DNA from: CAWHJB01 sp963698715
GTDB taxonomy: Bacteria; Chloroflexota; Anaerolineae; Anaerolineales; UBA4823
DNA: 64,000 nt
Reading direction: 5' to 3'
NCBI GenBank assembly: GCA_963698715.1
Contig: CAVORW010000001.1
Coordinates: forward strand, 620,001-684,000
The position numbers and the translations under genes are program-made. This document shows positions 1 to 10,201 of this stretch, one piece after another (position 1 is the first letter of the stretch; the number at the start of each line of letters is the position of its first letter). The notes under the pieces were generated by a model, which worked only from the letters and a program-made list of their open reading frames with translations, ran no database searches and was not told the DNA's origin.

Positions 1-1
1 T

Positions 2-749
2 TCGCCCGATATTGTCAGCGTCCTGATGGAAGGCCGCCGCCAGGGCTGCCTGACCCTGGCGATCACCAATTGCGCCTCAATCGCCGCTGGCTGAGCAGGC
101 GGATTTTGTCCTGGATATCCAGGCCGGACCAGAGATGGCGGTTGCCGCCACCAAGACTTATACTGCCCAGCTGCTGGCGGTAGGGATGCTTTCTGCCGCC
201 CTGGCGGGCCAGAAAAATCTCTGGCAAGAGCTTGCCCTCGTGCCTGCCTGGGTGAGCGAGGTTCTCAAGCTGGATAAGGATTTAGCGCGCCTGGCCCAGC
301 GCTACCGCTACATGCAGCGCTGTGTGGTGCTGGGGCGCGGCTTTAACTATGCCACAGCTTTCGAGTGGTCTTTGAAGCTGAAAGAACTGACTTATGTGAT
401 CGCCGAGCCATATTCCTCAGCCGATTTTCAGCATGGGCCGATTGCTATGCTGGAGCGTGGTTTTCCGGTGATGGTGGTTGCACCCCAAGGACGGGTTTTT
501 CCGGCGCTGCTCGAGCTGCTGAAGCGCCTGCGAGATGACCAGCAAGCTGAGCTGGTCGTGATTTCTGATGATAAAGATGCCCTGCAACTGGCGGATTCGG
601 CTATTCCGCTCCCGCCGGGCATCCCGGAATGGTTGTCCCCGTTGATCAGCATTGTCCCGGCCCAGTTATTTGCTTATCACCTGACCGGCGTAAAGGGTTT
701 TGACACCGAAACTCCGCGCAGCATCCATAAAGTGACCAACACACGCTGA
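2..749 (+). CDS. SIS-domain sugar-phosphate isomerase/deaminase-like protein (5' partial, frame break near base 70)
   Basis: The C-terminal half resembles the second SIS (sugar isomerase) domain of GlmS and fructosamine-deglycase-type proteins, which bind phosphosugars in the cytoplasm. Visible family features are AATKTYTAQ, GRGFNYATAFEWSLKLKE and QHGPIAML. The gene enters from outside the window in frame 2 (SPDIVSVLMEGRRQG) and continues in frame 3 from about base 73. Removing one T of the TT at 70-71 restores ITNAPQSPLAEQADFVLDI, a normal SIS segment, so the break is probably a surplus base rather than decay. An ATG at 135 opens the remaining frame but is not the native start. Substrate is unknown. 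It precedes the GntR gene by 200 bp and may or may not belong to that operon. Confidence 0.75.
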
Positions 750-877
750 AGAGCAGGTTTTTCGGTGAGCTGCTGGTTTTTGGTGATTGTCTCCTCCAAA
801 ATAGGGCCACCCCAAAGCACCACATTTGCACCCAACCCCCAGAGACACCCTGACAGCCTCCTCCAGCGCACCGGATC

Positions 878-906
878 TTTACGGAATATTATATATAATA
901 TATAAT
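878..906 (+). promoter_or_regulatory. Probable promoter of the GntR gene
   Basis: A perfect -10 hexamer TATAAT lies at 901-906. Seventeen bases upstream is a weak -35, TTTACG (878-883). The GntR start codon at 951 follows after about 40 bases of leader containing a GGGG ribosome-binding tract. Confidence 0.5.
886..901. promoter_or_regulatory. 16-bp perfect palindrome, candidate operator
   Basis: ATATTATATATAATAT is its own reverse complement and fills the space just upstream of the -10 box of the GntR promoter. A repressor bound there would block RNA polymerase, so autoregulation by the adjacent GntR protein is a reasonable inference. An AT-only palindrome could also arise from low complexity. 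Confidence 0.35.
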
Positions 907-950
907 CAAAGCAGCTCGGCTGCTAGGTAGTTCACTGAAAGGGGTCGAAC

Positions 951-1691
951 ATGGGTGCGGGATCGGACAGCGGTTTGAATGTCAATATGCTGCGAAAAAA
1001 ATCACTGCGAGATGAGGTCTACGAGCTGCTTCACAAACAGATCGTAACCGGTAATTTCAGCCCGGGGGAGTGGCTGCGGCAGGAGGAGATCGCCTCCCAG
1101 CTGGGAGTCAGCCAGACCCCGGTCAGAGAAGCTCTCGACCTGCTGGTTTCCAATGGGCTTGCCCGGCGCGTACCATACCGGGGCGTGCATGTCATCAGCC
1201 TCAGCCAGCAGGAGATTGTGGATGCCTATGCCATGCGGTTGGTGCTCGAAAATCTGATTGCCCGCCTGGCAGCCCTCCATCGCACGCCCGAACAGCTGGC
1301 TGCAATGCGGAATTTGTTAGCTGCCAGCGAACGGCTTACCGACCTTGAAGAGATGCCCAAACTGCGGGGAGTGAACAAAGAGCTGCATCAGCAGGTGGCA
1401 CTGGCAAGCGGCAATGCCTTACTGGTGTCGCTGTACGAATTTACGGCCAATAAATTCCCCGATTGGATGCTATTCGAGTACATGTTTCGGCAGCCTGAGG
1501 TCTTGCGGCCCACCCTGGCAAAAGAGCACGCTGAGCATCAAGCACTCATCCAGGCGATTGCAGAACAGAACCCGGACGAGGCCGCCAGAGCAGCGCTTGG
1601 CCATGTGCGGGACCTGGGCGAACAGCTGGAAACCTTCCTGGGCGTGTCCCGCCAGCAGCTCGAACAAGCCGAGCAGGAAATTGCCCTGTGA
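951..1691 (+). CDS. GntR-family transcriptional regulator (FadR/FCD subfamily)
   Basis: This 246-residue protein has an N-terminal winged helix (about residues 16-80; LGVSQTPVREALDLL is the recognition-helix region) and an all-helical FCD effector domain to the C-terminus. FCD regulators bind small organic acids or related metabolites, often with a metal ion; here the ligand is unknown. It stands first in the same-strand series with the corrinoid methyltransferase genes, 146 bp before the corrinoid protein, so it probably controls that operon. The ATG at 951 is preceded by GGGGTC. A methionine at residue 13 is an alternative start. Confidence 0.85.
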   Translation: MGAGSDSGLNVNMLRKKSLRDEVYELLHKQIVTGNFSPGEWLRQEEIASQLGVSQTPVREALDLLVSNGLARRVPYRGVHVISLSQQEIVDAYAMRLVLENLIARLAALHRTPEQLAAMRNLLAASERLTDLEEMPKLRGVNKELHQQVALASGNALLVSLYEFTANKFPDWMLFEYMFRQPEVLRPTLAKEHAEHQALIQAIAEQNPDEAARAALGHVRDLGEQLETFLGVSRQQLEQAEQEIAL

Positions 1692-1837
1692 GCCTTTCTA
1701 AAACATTATTTTTATAGTTGGTAGAGAGTGCGAGCCCATTCCCGACCAGCCACACAACCTGTCCTCTGTTCAAATAACAGCAAATTGTCAAAAAAATTAC
1801 TAAGATTCAAATCTGTGCGATTTCATAGGAGGCATGC

Positions 1838-2488
1838 ATGCATACAGAACTATTTAGCTCGATGACCCAGTCGATTATCGATGGCGATGCCGAACTGGCG
1901 GAGCAGTTCGCCCGCCTGGCGATCGAACGAGGTATCGACCCTCTGGAGGCCATCAACCAAGGTTTTGTCATCGGGGTTAACCAGATTGGCGATCAGTTTA
2001 GCAAAGGAGAAGCCTTTTTACCCGAACTGGTCATGGCCGGAGAAGCCATGAAAGCGGCGGTTACCGTTTTGGAGCCGGAGATGGCCCGGCGCGGCACCAA
2101 ACGCCAGATGGAAGGCAGGGTCGTGCTGGCTACCATCGAGGGTGATATTCATGATATTGGCAAGACCCTGGTGGGCACCATGCTTTCAGCGGCTGGATTT
2201 GAAGTCTATGATCTGGGGGTGGATGTCCCGATCACAACCCTGGCTGCCAAAGCCCGGGAAGTGAGTGCCGATATCGTGGCGGTCAGCGCTTTGCTTACCA
2301 CGACCATGGTCAGACAGCGTGACCTGATCGAAGCGCTGGAGGATATGAACCTGCGACCGGGTCTGAAAGTGATGGTGGGAGGGGCACCGGTGACCAACCA
2401 ATGGGCGGAAGAAATAGGCGCAGATGGTTATTCCGAAGATGCAGTCGGCGCAGTCGCGGTCGCCAAGCGCCTGATGGGTCGTGAGTGA
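1838..2488 (+). CDS. Methyltransferase cognate corrinoid protein (MttC/MtbC-like)
   Basis: A 216-residue cobalamin-binding shuttle protein. The helical cap (about residues 5-85) is followed by a Rossmann B12-binding domain containing D103-x-H105-x-x-G108, in which His105 would be the lower axial cobalt ligand. Such proteins accept a methyl group on Co(I) from a substrate-specific methyltransferase and pass it to a second methyltransferase. The start at 1838 has an AGGAGG site 7 bases upstream. Two MttB-family genes follow directly, 9 bp downstream, which is the usual partner arrangement. No corrinoid activase (RamA-like) or MtbA-like methyltransferase is present in the window, so these must be encoded elsewhere. 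Confidence 0.93.
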   Translation: MHTELFSSMTQSIIDGDAELAEQFARLAIERGIDPLEAINQGFVIGVNQIGDQFSKGEAFLPELVMAGEAMKAAVTVLEPEMARRGTKRQMEGRVVLATIEGDIHDIGKTLVGTMLSAAGFEVYDLGVDVPITTLAAKAREVSADIVAVSALLTTTMVRQRDLIEALEDMNLRPGLKVMVGGAPVTNQWAEEIGADGYSEDAVGAVAVAKRLMGRE

Positions 2489-2497
2489 GGTCTAAGA

Positions 2498-3955
2498 ATG
2501 CCTGGAAAAATTAAATCAATCACCCAGCCTCGCATGAGTTTGAACCTGCTCTCCGCGCAGGATATTGACCGCCTGCATGCTGCCACGTTGGAAATCCTGG
2601 AGCAGGTGGGCGTGCGCTTCCCTTCCCAAAAAGCGCTCGACATTTGGGAGGCCCATGGCGCTCAGGTGGATCGGGAGACTCAAATCGTGAAAACCTCCCC
2701 GGCGCTGATCGAAACCGCTTTGCAGTCTGCCCCTCCAGCCTATGATCTGGCGGCCCGCCGTGCTGAGCAGGACCTGCCGTTGGATGGCAACCATGTGTTC
2801 GTCGGCACTGATGGATGTGGGGTCGAAGTGATCGACCTGCATACCGGCCAACGGCGGACTTCTTGTCTGCAGGATGTGGCGGATGTGGCCCGGATAGCCG
2901 ACGCCTTGGAGCAGATCGGTTTTCACTGGGTAGCGCTTTCCGCCCAGGACCGCCCGCCGCACTCGCGCGGCCTGCACGAATTGAAAGCCGTTTGGGATAA
3001 CTCTACCAAACACGTTCAGACCGAATCGATCTATTCGGAGGCTGAAGCCCGGGTGGCAGTCGATATGGCGGCGGCCATAGCCGGCGGGCGTGAAGCCCTG
3101 CGTCAGAGGCCGCTGTTATCGATCATGCAGTGCACCGCACCCCCGCTGGGACAAGACGGCGGCAGCCTGGAAGCTGCCCTGGTGGCGGCCGAGGCCGGCC
3201 TGCCGGTCGGTTTTATGACCATGACAGCAGCCCTGACCACTGGACCGGCAACCCTGGCAGGCACGCTGGCGGTTGGCAACGCCGAGGTGCTCAGCGCAAC
3301 AGCCCTGATGCAGCTCGCTTATCCCGGCGCACCCGTTTTTTATGCGGCTGCTCAGACCGCTTCTGACCCACGCAGCGGCGCATACACTGGTGGTGGTCCG
3401 GAAGATTACCTGTTTGGAGCTGCAACCAACCAGCTGGCGGATTTTTACAATATCCCGCTTTCGATGGGCTCATTCGCCACCGGCGCCAAAGAGCCAAACT
3501 GGCAGGCTGGCGTAGACAACAGCCTTTCGACCTTCATGGCCTGCATCTCGATGTCCGATATGCTGCTGGGAGTCGGATTCCTGCACGGCAGCCGGATCTG
3601 GTCTTACGAGCAGATGCTGATGGATTGCGAAATTTTCGATATTGTCCACAAGATGATGCAAGGTATCCCGGTCAACGAGGAGACCCTGGCGATGGAGGCC
3701 ATCCGGGCCGTGGGTCCAGGCGGCAACTTCCTGGCTCAGAAACACACTCGCCAGCATATGCGTGACCTGTTTCTGCCTCGTTTCATGGACCGCCGGCCAT
3801 ATAATGAATGGATTGAGAAGGGTGATGGCGCTCGGGATTGGGCTCGCCAGCAAGCCATAAACATTTTAGAAACTCACCAGCCTGAAGCACTTGATCCTCA
3901 GGTCTCCAATGAGGTGAGTAAAATGATTGCCTCTTACGAAGCTAAGGTGCCTTGA
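2498..3955 (+). CDS. MttB-family methyltransferase (non-pyrrolysine type), copy 1
   Basis: A 485-residue cytoplasmic enzyme of the trimethylamine:corrinoid methyltransferase family, which moves a methyl group from a methylated amine to the corrinoid protein. The frame runs without any internal amber codon, so it belongs to the non-pyrrolysine branch. That branch includes glycine betaine:corrinoid methyltransferase (MtgB) and relatives acting on carnitine, proline betaine and similar quaternary amines. The actual substrate cannot be read from sequence. The gene starts 9 bp after the corrinoid gene and its stop overlaps the next start (TGATG), so the three are translationally linked. Confidence 0.9.
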   Translation: MPGKIKSITQPRMSLNLLSAQDIDRLHAATLEILEQVGVRFPSQKALDIWEAHGAQVDRETQIVKTSPALIETALQSAPPAYDLAARRAEQDLPLDGNHVFVGTDGCGVEVIDLHTGQRRTSCLQDVADVARIADALEQIGFHWVALSAQDRPPHSRGLHELKAVWDNSTKHVQTESIYSEAEARVAVDMAAAIAGGREALRQRPLLSIMQCTAPPLGQDGGSLEAALVAAEAGLPVGFMTMTAALTTGPATLAGTLAVGNAEVLSATALMQLAYPGAPVFYAAAQTASDPRSGAYTGGGPEDYLFGAATNQLADFYNIPLSMGSFATGAKEPNWQAGVDNSLSTFMACISMSDMLLGVGFLHGSRIWSYEQMLMDCEIFDIVHKMMQGIPVNEETLAMEAIRAVGPGGNFLAQKHTRQHMRDLFLPRFMDRRPYNEWIEKGDGARDWARQQAINILETHQPEALDPQVSNEVSKMIASYEAKVP

Positions 3956-5415
3956 TGCAACCAAAACTACAGTTACTCTCTGAAGAACTGGTGGAAAGAA
4001 TTTTAGGGGAAGCTTATCAACTGATGATGGAGCCGGGGATTAAGGTGCTTTCGGTTGAAGCGCGTCGCATGTTGTTGGATGCCGGGGCTCAATCCACACC
4101 AGATGAGACCATTCTGCGCTTGCCTGAAACACTGGTGCGACAGGCGATTGCCACCGTCCCGTCGGAATTTACGCTGTACGACCGGGATGCCCAGCCAGCC
4201 ATCCACTTTGGCGGCAATGATGTCCATTACGACCCTGGCTCATCCGGGGTCCACATCCTTGACCCCGAGACCCTTGAGCACCGCCCTTCCCAATCCGCCG
4301 ACTTAATCCGCATCGTAAAGCTCGCTGAAATGTTGCCCCAGTATGATGCTCAATCAACAGCTGTCGTTTGCAACGAGATCCCCAAGCAAATCGGAGATCT
4401 ATACCGGCTGTATTTGGTGCTGCTCTTTTCAAAAAAGCCGATCATCACGGGAGCTTTTACAGCCCAAACCACCCGGGCCATGATCGATATGCTGGCGATT
4501 TATGCTGGCGGTTCGCAAGAGCTCGCCCGCAGACCGCTGGCGGTCTTCGACGTTTGCCCAACTCCGCCCCTGATCTGGAGCCCGTTTGGGGCCCAAAACC
4601 TGATCGATCTGGCCCGGGCCGGTGTGCCAGCCGAAATTGTATCCATGCCCCTGGCTGGGGCTGGCGGGCCGGTCACCCTGGTTGGGTCAGTCGTTCAGCA
4701 CGCCGCCGAGTGTCTTAGCGGCATGACCATTCACCAGCTGGCCAACCCGGGCGCGCCGGTTATCTGGGGTGGCGCCCCAGCGATTATGGACATGCGCCAG
4801 GGAACGACCCCGATGGGCGCGATTGAAACCGCCATGATCGATGCTTCCTATGCCCAGGTTGGCAAAGCCTTGGGTTTTCCCACCCATGCCTATCTGGGCG
4901 CCAGCGACGCCAAGCTGGTTGACGCCCAGGCCGGCCTTGAAAGCGGTATAACGGCTGTACTGGGCGCATTGGCAGGGATCAATATGATTTCTGGCGCTGG
5001 CATGTTGGATTTTCTGGCTTGCTTCAGCCCAGAAAAGCTGGTGGTCGACGCTGAAGCGATTGGGATGGCCAAGCGTCTGCTTGGCGGTGTGCGCACTCCC
5101 ACAGAAACCCTGGCGACGGCCATGTTTGAGGGAATCCAGTTCAAGGCAGATTTCCTCAAACAGAAAGTCACCAAACAGCTTTTCTCGCAGGAGCAGTATT
5201 TGCCTACACCGGTCATCGATCGAGGGTCAATCCGCACCTGGATGCAATCTGGCGGTCTGGATACATTTGCCAGGGCACGTCAGCGAGCAGCCAGTCTGAC
5301 GGCTGCCTACCAGCGCCCGGCAGCTGCACCCGAGTTAGAGGCCGAGCTGCACCAGCTGGTGGCTAGCCTGGCCCAATCGGCCGGGATTGCAGCCCTGCCG
5401 GATTTGGATTTGTAA
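3955..5415 (+). CDS. MttB-family methyltransferase (non-pyrrolysine type), copy 2
   Basis: A second, clearly divergent MttB-family protein of 486 residues, again without an in-frame amber codon. I chose ATG 3955, which overlaps the previous stop as TGATG and has AAGGTG at 3944-3949, over a TTG three bases upstream. Two paralogues next to one corrinoid protein may act on two substrates, form a heteromer, or demethylate successive intermediates; sequence alone cannot decide. The gene is the same length as its neighbour and shows no sign of decay. Confidence 0.9.
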   Translation: MQPKLQLLSEELVERILGEAYQLMMEPGIKVLSVEARRMLLDAGAQSTPDETILRLPETLVRQAIATVPSEFTLYDRDAQPAIHFGGNDVHYDPGSSGVHILDPETLEHRPSQSADLIRIVKLAEMLPQYDAQSTAVVCNEIPKQIGDLYRLYLVLLFSKKPIITGAFTAQTTRAMIDMLAIYAGGSQELARRPLAVFDVCPTPPLIWSPFGAQNLIDLARAGVPAEIVSMPLAGAGGPVTLVGSVVQHAAECLSGMTIHQLANPGAPVIWGGAPAIMDMRQGTTPMGAIETAMIDASYAQVGKALGFPTHAYLGASDAKLVDAQAGLESGITAVLGALAGINMISGAGMLDFLACFSPEKLVVDAEAIGMAKRLLGGVRTPTETLATAMFEGIQFKADFLKQKVTKQLFSQEQYLPTPVIDRGSIRTWMQSGGLDTFARARQRAASLTAAYQRPAAAPELEAELHQLVASLAQSAGIAALPDLDL

Positions 5416-5485
5416 TCATTCAGGCTTGGGTAGGTTAAAACCTTGTTCAGCCTGCCGCGATTTGACCCGGAAGGAGGGCTCGATC

Positions 5486-6628
5486 ATGACCGATTTACAC
5501 AGTCATTTCTCTACACAAGAATCTGATTTGCTCGCCAGGCTGCAAGAACTTGTCGCGATCGAATCTCCTTCCGAAGATAAAGCCGCGGTCGACCGGATGG
5601 CTGAGCGGGTTGCAGAGCTGATTACAGCCGCTGGCGGACGCACGCAGCGCCTCACCCGCCAGCAGGTCGGCGATCATGTGTTAGGCTTGTGGGGACCGGA
5701 TACCCCTGAAGTATCTCAGATCCTGTTGCTCAGCCACATGGATACTGTTTGGCCCCTGGGGACTTTGGCTGCCCAACCACCCCGCCTGGATGGTGACCGG
5801 TATTACGGGCCGGGTGCTTATGATATGAAAGCCGGGATTGTGATTGCCCTGGCAGCCATTCAAGGACTGCAGAGCTTGCACCCAGCCCGGCCGTTTGAGC
5901 GGCGTATCGCTCTGCTGTGTACCAGTGATGAAGAGATTGGCTCTCACCATTCCCGGGCTGTGATCGAAGAACTGGCAGCTCGCAGCGAGCTGGTGTTGTG
6001 CCTGGAACCTGCTCTGCCGGGCAGGGTGATGAAGACCGCCCGTAAAGGGGTTGGCAGCTTTACCATTCGGGCCAAAGGAAAGGCAGCCCATGCGGGCTCC
6101 GACCATCACAAAGGCGTCAACGCGATCCAAGAAATGGCAATTCAGATCCAGGTATTGCAGGCCCTGACCGATTACAACACTGGTACCACGGTCAATGTCG
6201 GCCAGATCTCGGGTGGAACAGCCAGCAACGTCGTCCCGGCAGAATGCATCGTTGAAGTCGATTTTCGAGTTAGTCAAAAAGCTCAAGCGGAGCGTTTGAT
6301 GGCGGCGGTCCAAAACCTGCAGCCCGCCCTGGTAGGGGCCGAACTGGAAATCAGTGGGGAATTCAACCGCCCGCCCATGGAGCGAGATGCCCGCATGATC
6401 GCAGCCTTCGAGAAAGTCAAAGCAATTGCGGCCCGCCAGGGTCTCGAACAGCGTGATGCCAGTACTGGTGGTGCCTCAGATGCCAACTTCACGGCTGCTC
6501 TGGGTGTTCCCACCCTGGATGGCCTGGGTGCTGATGGCGATGGCGGCCATGCTATGCACGAGCACGTGCTGGTTTCGAGCCTGCCGCTCCAGGCTACTGT
6601 ATTGGCGGCAATCCTGAGAGAGTGGTAA
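5486..6628 (+). CDS. M20-family zinc metallopeptidase (carboxypeptidase G2/ArgE/DapE-like)
   Basis: A 380-residue cytoplasmic di-zinc amidohydrolase. The metal and catalytic residues are visible: SHMDT (His84, Asp86), GPGAYDMKAG (bridging Asp113), TSDEEIGS (catalytic Glu149 and ligand Glu150), CLEPAL (Glu174) and the C-terminal GGHAMHEH histidine. The start at 5486 is set by AAGGAGG about 10 bases upstream; longer versions beginning at 5387 would overlap the MttB gene. As last gene of the methyltransferase operon it may hydrolyse an N-acyl, peptide or amide form of the methylated substrate, or the demethylated product. That role is inferred from position only. Confidence 0.88.
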   Translation: MTDLHSHFSTQESDLLARLQELVAIESPSEDKAAVDRMAERVAELITAAGGRTQRLTRQQVGDHVLGLWGPDTPEVSQILLLSHMDTVWPLGTLAAQPPRLDGDRYYGPGAYDMKAGIVIALAAIQGLQSLHPARPFERRIALLCTSDEEIGSHHSRAVIEELAARSELVLCLEPALPGRVMKTARKGVGSFTIRAKGKAAHAGSDHHKGVNAIQEMAIQIQVLQALTDYNTGTTVNVGQISGGTASNVVPAECIVEVDFRVSQKAQAERLMAAVQNLQPALVGAELEISGEFNRPPMERDARMIAAFEKVKAIAARQGLEQRDASTGGASDANFTAALGVPTLDGLGADGDGGHAMHEHVLVSSLPLQATVLAAILREW

Positions 6629-6756
6629 ATCGCTCAGGGATGATCCATATTCTTGTGTTTTCGTCCCAAGCTTAATCCTGCAGGTAGACCACTACATCTT
6701 CAATTGGCCAATCCGATGGCTGGCCCGCGCTTCGCCCTCTTAGGCAAGAAAAATGT

Positions 6757-6799
6757 GGGGTTACTTCCCGTAGTGCGTCGCACTGCGGGAAGTAACCCC
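6757..6799. terminator. Long perfect hairpin downstream of the methyltransferase operon
   Basis: A 14-bp perfect stem (6757-6770 with 6786-6799) continues inward with AGTGC/GCACT around a 3-base loop. It lies 128 bp after the M20 stop. The T-rich flank reads on the minus strand, so it may act in either direction. The rest of the 358-base gap 6629-6986 shows no gene. Confidence 0.55.
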
Positions 6800-6986
6800 A
6801 AAAAATTGTGAACCACAAGAAATTCAACAGACTTTCAGCGCACTTTTCCCACGACACATTCTCCCGGCTGCAGGGATATGGGTTATGATTGTTAAGACAA
6901 ATATTTTTTGTGACCAGCTTTTATTTTAATAGCAGCCTGCTCGACTTTTCAGCAGGAAGAACTCGTAATCGAAAGGTAACCGAACA

Positions 6987-9975
6987 ATGACAAGTACTCC
7001 AAATCCAGCTCTGCAGCCGCAATTCCGCCTGCGGCTGGAGGATCGCCAGATAACCCTGATCGAAGGGAACAGCTACGAACTGCCATTTTTCCTCGATAAT
7101 CTCAGCGCCGTTGAACTGTCTCTGGCACTGTCACTCAGTGGATTTCCCAGCGAGTGGATCTCCTTGCCGGTCCCGCCGGTTATCCGGCTGCCAGCCAATC
7201 AGAGCCAGCTGGCATCTGTAAGCATTATCCTGCCAGATCAGGGTGGCGCTCTGGTTGGCCGTTACCAGGGTCAAATCAAAATTAGCGATCAGGGGTACCC
7301 CGAGAGCAGCCAGGCAGAGCCGGTTGAATTGACGGTCGTCGCCCGGCAGAACCAAACCCGGGTTGCCATATCGCTCGAAACAGCGGAAGGTCATCTTGCA
7401 CCGGGTGAAAAAATTATGCTGCCAGTTCACATCAATAACCCGGGCAGTACGGAACAATATTTGGAAGTCTCCATCCTTGGCATTCCCAGCAACTGGATAT
7501 CGATCCCTAATCCAGTCGTTCAGATTAAGCCTGAGGAAAGGAAGACATTTCCAGTAGCGATCGAAATACCTGAAGCTCCCCGCATCCAGCCTGGCCGCTA
7601 CCCGATTAAAATCCGGGCTGCCAGCCAGGTTGATCCGGCTCAGGCAATAGAAGCAGAGTATGTATTGAATGTAGCTGCTTCTCTGGTTCAGGGCAGGATC
7701 GGCGTTACGATTGATTCTGCCCAGTACGCAGTGGTTCCGGGCAGCAGCGCCGTAATCAAAGTTGTTGTTCAAAACCATGGGGGTCTAGCGGACAATTTTC
7801 GCCTGCTGGTTGAAGGTATCCCCAGGAATTGGATATCGACTGCATCGCCGGTTATCCGGCTTGAACCGGGCGCCAGCAAAACTGTTGAACTGAAAATCAT
7901 GCCGCCTCGAAATCCGCTCAGCCGGGCTGGTCGGCATACATTTAGTGTCCGGATCGCCAGCCAATCAGCGCCCAGCCAGATTGCTGAGCTAGAGGGCACC
8001 TTGTCCATCGCGGCCTACTCAGATTTTTCTGCCAGCCTGACACCGACCCAGACGGACCCGCAAGCCGCGAGTTCAGCTCAACCTTCAAAACCAGGGCAAC
8101 ATCCACCAGATGTTTACAATCAGTTTTCAAAGCCTGGGCGAAAGGCTCGAAATTGAGCCCCTTCAGCAATCGATTGCAGGTGTCCTCGGATCTTGGTCAG
8201 CTGCGCCTGGTCCATTGAGCGCGCCGGACACGTTTTCTGTCCGGGTCCCGGCAGGTGAGACCGCTGAGCTGACATTTCGCGCCCGGCCGCGCCAGCCAGC
8301 CTGGGTGGGCGGGGCTCATACAGATAACTATCGGATGCTCGTCTGGTCTGCCGATCGAACGCCTCAATCGCTAGAAGGCCAGGTGGTCAGCCGGGCAATT
8401 CTGCCCGCCTGGGTTTTGGTGGCGGCTGTCGGCATTTGCCTGGCGCTTTCTCTCCTGTCAATCTTCTTGCTGACTCAGGGCCAGCGCCAGACCTCCCAGG
8501 CCTTAGCCACAGCTCAATTTGCCAATTCCGCAACCCAAACGGTTGTTGCCGAGCAGACCGCGGTCGCGCTGCTGGGTGGGCAGGATGGCGATGGCGATGG
8601 CTTATCGAACGAGGCCGAGCTCCAGCTGGGTACAGATCCGCTCCAGGTGGATACAGATGGCGACCGGCTGCCGGATGGCGAGGAAGTCAATCGCGGCACA
8701 AACCCGCTCAACCCGGACAGCGATCAGGATGGTTTGACCGATGGAGATGAGATTTTGGCGTATCTGACGGATCCACTCAATCCGGACACGGATGGCGACC
8801 AGCTGGTGGATGGCGATGAAATCCAGCGGGGTCTCGATCCGCTGAATGTTGATACCGACCGGGACAATCTGCGCGATGGGGATGAAGTACTGATTGGCAC
8901 CGATCCGCTTAAACAGGACACGGATGGCGACCGCTTATTGGATGGGGACGAACGGCTGCCATGCCCAGACCCTCTCAATCCGGATTCGGATGGCGATGGC
9001 GTGATTGACAGCCAGGACCTGGATGCCTGCAGCCCCGAGAATCCCTCCCTGACTGCCACGGCTTTAGCCCAGGCGCCTCCGGTAGAGACTCCCGCTCCTT
9101 CAACCCAAATCCCAACCGAGGCTCCGGTTGCAACCAACCCGCCAGCGCCTCCGCCGCAAGCCCTCCCGGGTTTGATCGCGTTTGAATCTAACCGGGAAGG
9201 CCTCCCGCAGTTATATGCTTCCAATGATCCAGTCGCGGGGACCGCAGCTCGCCTGCTCACCAGCTCTGGGGTGGATACTCAACCCGACTGGTCGCCGAAT
9301 GGCACTCAAATCGTATTTACATCGAACCGGGATGGGAACAACGAAATCTATCTCTCGAATGCGGATGGCAGCGGGCTACAGCGCCTGACAGATAACTCGG
9401 CGAATGACCAGTTTCCCAACTGGTCTCCGGATGGTCAATGGATCGCCTTTACCACGGACCGGGATGGCAACCATGAAGTATATAAAATGCGCCTGGATGG
9501 TACCGAGCTGCAAAATTTGAGCAATAATTCGGCCAGTGATTACCAACCCGATTGGTACGCTCATCCGGAATTATTGGGCAGGTCTGAGGAAATTCTCTTC
9601 ACCTCGGACCGGGACAGAAATCAGGAAATTTATGTGATGCTCCCGGATGGCTCTCAGCAGATCAATCTGACCAACCATCCCGCCAATGACAGTTTTCCAA
9701 CCGGCACTGGAATTGGTAACCGGATCGCATTCAGCTCGGATCGTGAGGTTAATGAGGAGATCTTTAGTATGAATCGGAACGGCGAAAGCCTGGTGAATCT
9801 GACCAAACACCCTGCCAACGAGTTTGCTCCCAGCTGGTCTCCGGATGGCCTGTGGATCAGCTATGTATCGGATCGGGATGGCAACCAGGAAATTTACATC
9901 GTGAGCACTTTGGATGGGGGCCAGTTCAACTTCTCCAAGAACCCGGCGCAAGATCTCTATCCAGCCTGGAAATAA
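6987..9975 (+). CDS. Membrane-anchored protein with NEW3-like domains, TSP3 calcium repeats and a TolB-type propeller (frame break near 8070)
   Basis: Read as one gene of about 995 residues. The first part (6987-8069) holds three tandem Ig-like NEW3-type domains with recurring GIPxNWIS. Deleting one A at 8070 joins it to VQLNLQNQGN and a fourth such domain. A transmembrane segment follows (about 8395-8472), then five or six thrombospondin-type-3 calcium repeats (NPDSDGDGV type, about 8584-9030), a Pro/Thr linker, and a TolB/PD40 beta-propeller of six or seven blades (SNRDGNNEIY type, to 9970). The propeller side probably faces outside. Without the join the segments are separate 389- and 621-residue frames overlapping by 47 bases, neither of which has a sensible boundary. 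Function is unknown; extracellular binding is likely. Confidence 0.75.
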
Positions 9976-9985
9976 GCCAGGGGTA

Positions 9986-10023
9986 AAAGTCTCCATGAAG
10001 GTGACCGCCTTCATGGAGACTTT
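9986..10023 (+). terminator. Rho-independent terminator
   Basis: A perfect 16-bp stem (9986-10001 with 10008-10023) with a 6-base loop starts 11 bases after the propeller gene stop and runs into ATTTTCT. Confidence 0.85.
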
Positions 10024-10201
10024 ATTTTCTGAAATGTAAATCTGGAAGTGATGAACAGGACCAGATAGGCCATCCTCTTTCCTGGGGAAACCGACTGAGA
10101 ACCTATCTTTGTGAATTTATCGGATAGATGCCAAGTTATGGACCAGATAACCGATGCGGCTGGCGCTTGTCAGCGGGCATGATCCCCTCTATAATTTCGG
10201 A

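Noticed and set aside
2498..5415. Pyrrolysine-containing MttB
   Set aside because: Both MttB frames are uninterrupted by TAG, so there is no sign of pyrrolysine use.
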